The notes under the pieces: generated by a model | The model's input: only the letters and a program-made list of their open reading frames with translations | Databases searched by the model: none | What the model was told of the DNA's origin: nothing | Translations under genes and position numbers: made by a program | From: Paraburkholderia sp. C35 | GTDB lineage: Bacteria > Pseudomonadota > Gammaproteobacteria > Burkholderiales > Burkholderiaceae | DNA: 64,000 nt | Assembly: GCF_003121405.1 (NCBI RefSeq) | Contig: NZ_QBUY01000021.1 | Coordinates: 37,583 to 101,582 of the forward strand | Reading direction: 5' to 3' | Shown: one piece after another, positions 18,011-23,329 of the stretch | Position numbering within the stretch: the first letter of the stretch is position 1 | Layout: every line of letters starts with the position of its first letter

Positions 18011-18040
18011 CATTACGACGCAAACGATTGCGTGGATGCA
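18011..18040 (-). promoter_or_regulatory. ECF-type promoter of the ferritin-like gene
   Basis: On the minus strand: TGCATCC (18040-18034), 16 bases, CGTAATG (18017-18011). Third instance of the shared motif; the predicted leader to 17868 is unusually long (~135 bases). Confidence 0.7.
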
Positions 18041-18162
18041 GCGCGCTGCAACTTTATTAATTCGACCTGCAGAAAGAATCACTTGCTCGCAAAGCCGCTC
18101 CTGCAAATCTGACTATCTTCAGTTCAGTTCAACGCGTGAGATCCGGTAATGGTGAAGCTGAA

Positions 18163-18192
18163 TGCATCCACAAGACCGGTCACAACGTAAAA
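18163..18192 (+). promoter_or_regulatory. ECF-type autoregulatory promoter of the sigma/anti-sigma operon
   Basis: TGCATCC (18163-18169), 16 bases, CGTAAAA (18186-18192). It matches the other three promoters of the island, as expected for an autoregulated ECF sigma. It rules out a start at 18162, which overlaps the -35 element. Transcription should begin near 18199, leaving a leader of ~35 bases to the ATG at 18234 or ~137 bases to the ATG at 18336. Confidence 0.75.
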
Positions 18193-18335
18193 AGGAAAGC
18201 GATTCGACTTTGACTGCGATCCAGGAGATCCCGATGGCCTCGCCACTATCCGCTGGCAATACGGTACTGGAAACGCATTGCGCTGCTACACTATGCGCAC
18301 GAAGGCATACCTCGTACGGCCAGCCCGGGTGGAAC

Positions 18336-18938
18336 ATGTCGTCACGGCAAGCAAAGGATCTGCACGAAGCATCGAGTCCGTTCACGCCTTCGGATACCGC
18401 CGGGCGCGACGAGCTCGACCGTCTGCTGTCGGCCGTTGCGTTGCGCGACCGCGCTGCATTTGAAACGCTCTATCGCCGCACGTCGCCGAAGATCTTTGCT
18501 ATTTGCATCAAGGTGCTGCGCGACCGCTCCGAAGCCGAAGACACGCTTCAGGATGTGTACGTCACGGCCTGGAACCAGGCAGCCAGCTTCAATCCCCAAC
18601 TCGCCAGCGCGCTCACGTGGCTCGGCACGATCGCCCGCAATCGCGCGATCGATCGCATCAGGCGCCGCCGCACGCAGCCTCTGGACGAAGCCTCCGCCGA
18701 AGAAATCGTCGACGAATCGCCCACGCCCGCCGCTCTCGCGCAACTCAGCGAAGAGCGGCAGCGGCTCGAATTGTGTCTTCAGGCGTTACCGGACACGCAG
18801 AGAAACGTTGTGCGTGAAGCGTTCTTTACAGGCTTGTCGTATGCCGAACTCGCCGCGCGCATGAGCGTTCCGCTAGGCACCATGAAAAGCTGGATCCGGC
18901 GCAGCCTGATGCAGTTGAAAACCTGTCTGGAACGATGA
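18336..18938 (+). CDS. ECF RNA polymerase sigma factor (SigK-like)
   Basis: 200 residues from the start chosen. Region 2 is LYRRTSPKIFAICIKVLRDRSEAEDTLQDVYVTAWNQA and region 4 is CLQALPDTQRNVVREAFFTGLSYAELAARMSVPLGTMKSWIRRSLMQL, the standard ECF layout. The pairing with an RskA-type membrane anti-sigma and the nearby lipid genes match the SigK family. Start: ATG 18336 keeps the usual ECF length. An in-frame ATG at 18234 has a much better ribosome site (AGGAG), but the extra 34 codons are rich in rare codons (CTA, AGG, ACA) and look non-coding. The stop overlaps the anti-sigma ATG. It is inferred to drive the four TGCATCC-N16-CGTA promoters. Confidence 0.9.
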   Translation: MSSRQAKDLHEASSPFTPSDTAGRDELDRLLSAVALRDRAAFETLYRRTSPKIFAICIKVLRDRSEAEDTLQDVYVTAWNQAASFNPQLASALTWLGTIARNRAIDRIRRRRTQPLDEASAEEIVDESPTPAALAQLSEERQRLELCLQALPDTQRNVVREAFFTGLSYAELAARMSVPLGTMKSWIRRSLMQLKTCLER

Positions 18939-19654
18939 ACACGCCCGCCTCCCCCGACGACAACGACCTTCGCTGCGCGGAGTACATCCTGGGCGTGCTC
19001 AGTGAGGACGAACGCCGCGAGATCGAACTTGCGCTGCAGCAGGAGCCGGATATGGTCGCCTCGCTCGCGCGCTGGAACGCGCGCCTGATGCCGCTGATCG
19101 AAGACGTCCGCGAGGTGGTTCCGCCGTCCTGGCTCTGGGAACGTCTGCAATCCCAACTAGGCTGGCCGCAGGCGGCGCGCCGCACGGGGCTGTGGAACAG
19201 CCTTGCGTTCTGGCGCTGGACGGGGCTGACATCGGTGGTGGCCGTGGCCGTGCTTGCCGTCGTGCTGACGCGTACGGCGTCGGTGCAGAACACGGGAACG
19301 CCGCCAGCCGGCACGCAATATCTCGTCGCGACGCTCGCCCGCCAGGGCGGCGGCGCTGGCTGGACAGCGACCATGGACGCACAACTCGCGCAGATCGTGA
19401 TCGTGCCGCCTGCCGGCTTCACCGTGGCCGCGAATCAGTCGACCGAAATGTGGCTGATTCCCGCAGGCGAGAAGCCTGTCTCGCTCGGTGTGATCGACGC
19501 GCAGCATGCCACCGTCGTCCATGTCGCGCAGGCGCAGCTTCAGGCACTCGGCCCACAGGCGACGCTCGCGGTATCGCTCGAACCGCACGGTGGATCGCCG
19601 ACGGGACAACCCACCGGGCCCGTGCTCGCGGCGGGCCATCCGGAGAAAATCTGA
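18935..19654 (+). CDS. Anti-sigma factor, RskA family
   Basis: 239-residue single-pass membrane protein. The N-terminal ~75 cytoplasmic residues (RCAEYILGVLSEDERREIELALQQ) form the sigma-binding anti-sigma domain. One transmembrane helix spans ~96-112 (LTSVVAVAVLAVVLT). The C-terminal ~120 periplasmic residues are the RskA C-domain (ATMDAQLAQIVIVPPAGF, STEMWLIPAGEKPVSLGV). There is no His-x3-Cys-x2-Cys zinc motif, so signalling is likely by proteolysis or periplasmic sensing rather than direct redox of a zinc site. Translationally coupled to the sigma gene by a 4-base overlap. Confidence 0.9.
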   Translation: MNTPASPDDNDLRCAEYILGVLSEDERREIELALQQEPDMVASLARWNARLMPLIEDVREVVPPSWLWERLQSQLGWPQAARRTGLWNSLAFWRWTGLTSVVAVAVLAVVLTRTASVQNTGTPPAGTQYLVATLARQGGGAGWTATMDAQLAQIVIVPPAGFTVAANQSTEMWLIPAGEKPVSLGVIDAQHATVVHVAQAQLQALGPQATLAVSLEPHGGSPTGQPTGPVLAAGHPEKI

Positions 19655-19675
19655 AGCGGTGCGGCGCACGCGCCG

Positions 19676-20107
19676 TCAGTGGTATATCGACTTCGACGAC
19701 TGAAGCTTCGTCAGCACGCCGCGTTCGAACCGGAACCAGCCTTGCGTGCCCTGCATGACGACTTCATCGCCTTGCCAGAACACGCGCCTGATCGTCATTG
19801 GCCTGCCCGCGCGCTGCACCAGCGGCGGACGGCGCCGGAAGTCGTACAGCACAGGACCGGGGTCGGTCTGTACCAGCATGCGCGTAATCGAGTCGTCTGC
19901 GCCGCCTGCGTCGTCGAAATGCGTCAGCGCCTTCGCGCCGAAGCGATCGAAGCCCTGCGTGTCGAGCGTCGCGACGAATTCGCCGTTCGCACGCGTAAAT
20001 GCCAAGGTGCCCGCGGGTGTCGTGAATGGCCCCGGTGCGCTGCTTTGCGCGTGCGCGCAAGCGGCAAAGGCGATCGCCGCGAGCGCGGCCAGCCAGTGTC
20101 CTCTCAT
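19676..20107 (-). CDS. Small secreted protein of unknown function
   Basis: 143 residues with a clear cleavable signal peptide (WLAALAAIAFAACAHAQ) and no family I recognise. The mature part has repeated FTRANGEF, DTQGFDRFGAKALTHFDD and VFWQGDEVVMQGTQGWFRFERGVL segments, suggesting a small beta-sheet fold in the periplasm. Start at MRGHWLA (AGGAT seven bases upstream) was preferred over a TTG six codons earlier. It converges on the anti-sigma gene with 21 bases between stops. No ECF promoter motif was found upstream, so it is not an obvious member of the sigma regulon. Confidence 0.65.
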   Translation of the reverse strand: MRGHWLAALAAIAFAACAHAQSSAPGPFTTPAGTLAFTRANGEFVATLDTQGFDRFGAKALTHFDDAGGADDSITRMLVQTDPGPVLYDFRRRPPLVQRAGRPMTIRRVFWQGDEVVMQGTQGWFRFERGVLTKLQSSKSIYH

Positions 20108-20216
20108 GTTCTGATCCTGATTCAAGCGTCGCTTCTATGACGTGGTGCCGTCATTGGATGACGGCATTGTCGGCAATTTCCTGCGATGCGTCGAGGGCGT
20201 GAAGATCGCTATGCCC

Positions 20217-20255
20217 ATTCCATCTAAATGCGAATCATTTGCATTTAGATGGAAT
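20217..20255. promoter_or_regulatory. 39-bp near-perfect palindrome with embedded Fur-box-like core
   Basis: Arms ATTCCATCTAAATGC (20217-20231) and its exact complement (20241-20255) flank GAATCATTT. The centre, TGCGAATCATTTGCA (20229-20243), fits the Fur 7-1-7 pattern TGATAAT-C-ATTATCA at 11 of 14 arm positions. It is AT-rich against GC-rich surroundings and lies 28-49 bases before the nitroreductase start, where a repressor would cover the promoter. Fur is the likeliest ligand given the iron genes that follow; the extended outer arms are more than Fur needs. Confidence 0.65.
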
Positions 20256-20303
20256 TCGTAGCATCATAGCTTCACCGCAGCCATGCTCTACCCAGCCCGC
20301 TCC

Positions 20304-20948
20304 ATGAACTCAGCTTCGCTTGCAGCCAACGCCAAACACACGACGCCCGACAACGCGCAGCATGCCGTCGACCTTCTGCTGTCGCGGCGCTCGCACTGGC
20401 CCTTGTCCGAACCGGCACCGGATCAGCAACACCTCGAACGCATCTTCGACGCAGCCATGCGCGCGCCAGATCATGGCCGTCTGCGTCCGCAGCGCTTTGT
20501 CGTGATTCGCGGCGAGGCGCGCCACGCATTCGGCGAGCTGCTCGTCGATCTGGCCGCGGCGCGCAATCCCGGCGATCCGCGCAGTGCCCATGCGCATCGC
20601 CGCCAGCGTGCCATGGCGGCGCCGCTGATCGTCGCGCTTGCCGCTGTCATCGATGGGAACTCGTCGGTGCCGGAACTGGAGCAGTTGCTGTGCGCGGGCG
20701 CTGCCGCCATGAACATGCTCAACGTGATCCATCTGTACGGCTACGGCGGCTTCTGGGCGACGGGTATCGACACCTACGAGCCAGCCATGCATCGCGCGCT
20801 CGGTCTGGATGCGAACGAGCGCCTGCTCGGTTTCCTGTTCGTCGGCACGCCGGCGAACGACAAGGAAAACCAGCCGTCGCAACGTCCATCCAGCGATGCT
20901 TACGTGCGTGAATGGCAACCCTTCGAGCACGCCGCCGCGCCGGCCTGA
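20304..20948 (+). CDS. Nitroreductase-family protein (YdjA-like)
   Basis: FMN-dependent NAD(P)H nitroreductase fold, 214 residues from this start. It carries the typical N-terminal HAVDLLLSRRSHWPLSEPAP and PDHGRLRPQRFVVIRGEA (FMN contacts), a central GAAAMNMLNVIHLYGYGGFWATG and C-terminal GFLFVGTP. This matches the short, YdjA-type subgroup. Physiological substrate unknown. First gene after a Fur-box-like palindrome, ahead of an unknown gene and an ExbB-like gene, so an iron-linked reductase role (for example on a ferric siderophore) is a possibility, not shown. An ATG at 20283 is an alternative start; neither has a good ribosome site. Confidence 0.83.
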   Translation: MNSASLAANAKHTTPDNAQHAVDLLLSRRSHWPLSEPAPDQQHLERIFDAAMRAPDHGRLRPQRFVVIRGEARHAFGELLVDLAAARNPGDPRSAHAHRRQRAMAAPLIVALAAVIDGNSSVPELEQLLCAGAAAMNMLNVIHLYGYGGFWATGIDTYEPAMHRALGLDANERLLGFLFVGTPANDKENQPSQRPSSDAYVREWQPFEHAAAPA

Positions 20949-20979
20949 CCCGCGCGGCCCTGATTCCGTCGAGGACACG

Positions 20980-21462
20980 ATGAACAACTATCCGGCCTTT
21001 GCCCTGCGTGAAGCTTCGCTCAGCGAAGACGCCTTCGCCCACTATCCGGATGCGAGCGAGCAACTGGTATTGAACGCCGTGCGCATCTGGTTCCGGCCAC
21101 GCTGCGATTCCGTGCGCCAGGGGCAGCACTGGCGCGATGTGCTCGCCGATGCGGGTCTGGCCATCGCCGGCCTCGACTGCTTCGACATGATGATGCACGC
21201 GCTGCTGCATGCATCGCATCGTCCGCTGGACACGCGCTGCCGTTGCGCATCCGATATCGCCAGCGACGAGGCGTCGTTGCTGCAGACGCTGGCCTATCTG
21301 CAATCGACGGATTCTTCTGCCGCGACCGATCTTCTAAATCAGTGGCTTCCTTCCGCGTCGGTCGGCCACACGCTCAAGGTGATGCGCTGGTTTGCGCTGA
21401 ATCTGCTGAATGCCGGCATCGTGGTGCGTTCACGCGTGCGGCGGGTCGCCTATATGCATTGA
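20980..21462 (+). CDS. Conserved-looking hypothetical protein in a Fur-box operon
   Basis: 160 residues, no family I recognise. No signal peptide or membrane helix; His and Cys are frequent in the centre (GLDCFDMMMHALLHASHRPLDTRCRCASD, positions ~66-94), suggestive of metal or haem contact but not diagnostic. Preceded by GAGGA. It lies 31 bases after the nitroreductase and 119 bases before the ExbB-like gene on the same strand, so it probably belongs to an iron-regulated operon with them. Confidence 0.6.
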   Translation: MNNYPAFALREASLSEDAFAHYPDASEQLVLNAVRIWFRPRCDSVRQGQHWRDVLADAGLAIAGLDCFDMMMHALLHASHRPLDTRCRCASDIASDEASLLQTLAYLQSTDSSAATDLLNQWLPSASVGHTLKVMRWFALNLLNAGIVVRSRVRRVAYMH

Positions 21463-21581
21463 CGTTCGCCCTCGATGCCTTCGCTTGTGGAGACGCACCG
21501 CGCCTTGCGCTGAATCATCACGTGGTTCGCGCTACGATGCGACAGTAGCGCGTGCGACGGATGCGCAAGAGGAGAACGGGC

Positions 21582-22271
21582 ATGCAGCACTATGGCTTCG
21601 CAAACGTCTGGCAGCAAGGCGATTTCGTGACTCGCGCCATTCTGATTGCGCTCACGCTAATGTCGCTGCTTTCGTGGGCAGTCATCGTTCTGAAACTATG
21701 GAACGTGATGCGGCTGCGGCGTATCGCGCGCGCGACGGAGCGTTCGTTCTGGCACGCGGGCAATCTCGACGCCGGTCTGCATCAGTTAGGCCGCGACGAC
21801 TCGGAATATTCCGGCAACGTGCTGCTCGCGCTCGCACTGTCCGGCAAGGAAGCCGTCGAGCATCACCAGAACACGCAGCCGAACCTGCAACATTCGATGG
21901 ATATCTCCGAGTGGGTCACGCGCTGCCTGAAAGACACCATGGACGATATCGTCACGCGTTTGCAAACGGGCCTGACGGTGCTCGCTTCGATCGGCAGCAC
22001 GGCGCCGTTCGTCGGGCTGTTCGGCACGGTGTGGGGCATTTATCACGCGCTGATCGCGATCGGCTATACGGGTCAGGCGAGCATCGATCAGGTGGCGGGT
22101 CCTGTCGGCGAATCGCTGATCATGACGGCCTTCGGGCTGTTCGTCGCGATCCCTGCCGTGCTCGGCTACAACGCGCTGACGCGCGCCAACAAGGCATTGT
22201 CCACGCAACTCAACCGCTTCGCGCACGGCATCCATGCGTACTTCGTGACGGGCGCGCGGCCGGCGGCATGA
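21582..22271 (+). CDS. MotA/TolQ/ExbB-family proton channel subunit
   Basis: 229 residues with three transmembrane segments: ~15-38 (AILIALTLMSLLSWAVIVLK), ~130-150 (LASIGSTAPFVGLFGTVWGIYHAL) and ~170-190 (ESLIMTAFGLFVAIPAVLGYNAL). GSTAPFVGLFGTVWGI is the ExbB/TolQ signature. ExbB works with ExbD and TonB to energise outer-membrane receptors, but no ExbD or TonB gene follows; the next gene is on the other strand. It may use partners encoded elsewhere. AGGAG precedes the ATG at 21582. Context (Fur-box operon, TonB receptor 1 kb away) supports the ExbB role over TolQ or MotA. Confidence 0.87.
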   Translation: MQHYGFANVWQQGDFVTRAILIALTLMSLLSWAVIVLKLWNVMRLRRIARATERSFWHAGNLDAGLHQLGRDDSEYSGNVLLALALSGKEAVEHHQNTQPNLQHSMDISEWVTRCLKDTMDDIVTRLQTGLTVLASIGSTAPFVGLFGTVWGIYHALIAIGYTGQASIDQVAGPVGESLIMTAFGLFVAIPAVLGYNALTRANKALSTQLNRFAHGIHAYFVTGARPAA

Positions 22272-22287
22272 ACCACGGGCGCGGCTG

Positions 22288-23106
22288 CTACGAAGCTTCC
22301 AGCCGCCGCAAATAACGCTGCGGCGTATCGCCCAGCGTCTTCCTGAACATCGAGATGAACGCGCTCGCGCTCTGATAGCCGAGTTCGCTGGCGATCGTCG
22401 AAACGGGCACGTCGAGCGCGAGCTTGGCCATCGCTTCGACCAGTCGAAGCTGCTGACGCCATTGCCCAAAGCTCAGCCCCGTCTCTTCCCTGAAAAGCCG
22501 CGCGAGCGTGCGCACGCTCGCACCGACGCGCTCGCTCCAGACTTCGATGGTGTCGTTGTTCTGCGGATACGACAGCAACTCTTCGCAAATCGCGCGCAGC
22601 CGCCGGTCCTGCGGCAACGGCAACGTGCCGCTCGTCAGCGTCGGTGCTTGGGACAGGTCGAGCAGCAGCAGCGACATCGCCAGCGTCGAGCGCTGATCGT
22701 CTGCTTCGATATGCCCGGCCAGCGCCGTGACCAGCGCATCGAGCAACTGGCCGATCTTCAACACCCGGCACTGCGTCCATTGCGCGACGGTTGCGTTCGC
22801 GCCCGGCGCGACCCACGCGCTCCGCACGACGACCGCGCCAATCGCGTGCAGTTCGTGCGGCACGGCCGGCGGCAGCCAGATGCCGTGATACGGCGGCAAG
22901 GTCCACATGCCCGCGGGCGTCAGCACACGCAGCACGCCACGCGTCACGTAGACCATCTGCGCCTCTTCGTGCGCGTGCCAGACCTCGCGGAAACCATTCT
23001 CGTATTCCCACGCGCTGGCGATCACGGGCGAGCCTTGCGCAGCCTGATTGACGGTGTAGCGTCGCCGCCAGACAGGATTCACATTCTCGATTTCGGCTGG
23101 TTTCAT
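22288..23106 (-). CDS. AraC-family regulator with cupin sensor domain
   Basis: 272 residues: N-terminal cupin (HAHEEAQMVYVTRGVLRV..., HGIWLPPAVPHELHAIG) and C-terminal double helix-turn-helix (WSERVGASVRTLARLFREETGLSFGQWRQQLRL, then VSTIASELGYQSASAFISMFRKTLGDTPQRYL). This is the NimR/YdfF-like group. Start at MKPAEIEN. It diverges from the TonB receptor gene; a long perfect inverted repeat (23126-23168) begins 20 bases upstream of its start, a likely self- or receptor-regulatory operator. It probably controls the adjacent siderophore uptake operon in response to a ligand. Confidence 0.85.
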   Translation of the reverse strand: MKPAEIENVNPVWRRRYTVNQAAQGSPVIASAWEYENGFREVWHAHEEAQMVYVTRGVLRVLTPAGMWTLPPYHGIWLPPAVPHELHAIGAVVVRSAWVAPGANATVAQWTQCRVLKIGQLLDALVTALAGHIEADDQRSTLAMSLLLLDLSQAPTLTSGTLPLPQDRRLRAICEELLSYPQNNDTIEVWSERVGASVRTLARLFREETGLSFGQWRQQLRLVEAMAKLALDVPVSTIASELGYQSASAFISMFRKTLGDTPQRYLRRLEAS

Positions 23107-23125
23107 CGAATTTGGGCAAAAGGTT

Positions 23126-23168
23126 GACCGGTTTGCGATATAGGTTGGCAATACAGGGCAAACCGGTC
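23126..23168. promoter_or_regulatory. 11-bp perfect inverted repeat upstream of the AraC-type gene
   Basis: GACCGGTTTGC (23126-23136) and GCAAACCGGTC (23158-23168), spacer 21 bases, arms about three helical turns apart centre to centre. It lies 20-62 bases upstream of the AraC-family start and about 160 bases before the TonB receptor. Candidate operator for the AraC-type protein itself. Confidence 0.5.
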
Positions 23169-23221
23169 GATCGTATCCTTGCTGCATATCACCGCGCGCT
23201 TGAGGTGATACCGTTTTCAGG

Positions 23222-23241
23222 TAGTAATGATTCTCATTCTC
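23222..23241. promoter_or_regulatory. Fur-box-like site upstream of the TonB receptor
   Basis: AATGATTCTCATTCT with flanking TA-rich bases (core 23226-23240) resembles the GATAATGAT-A-ATCATTATC Fur box: AATGA and TCATT half-sites around TTC. It is about 90 bases upstream of the receptor ATG. Consistent with iron repression of the receptor/exporter/importer operon. Confidence 0.55.
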
Positions 23242-23329
23242 TCACGTTCTGCCGACGCGACCATCGTTCCGGCGGGATGAGATGCGCGCGGGCCAGGCCA
23301 CTTTTGATATGACAGCGAGTTAAACGGGG

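Noticed and set aside
18162..18335. Extending the sigma factor to the ATG at 18162
   Set aside because: That ATG overlaps the -35 element of the sigma gene's own ECF-type promoter, so it would not be transcribed from it.
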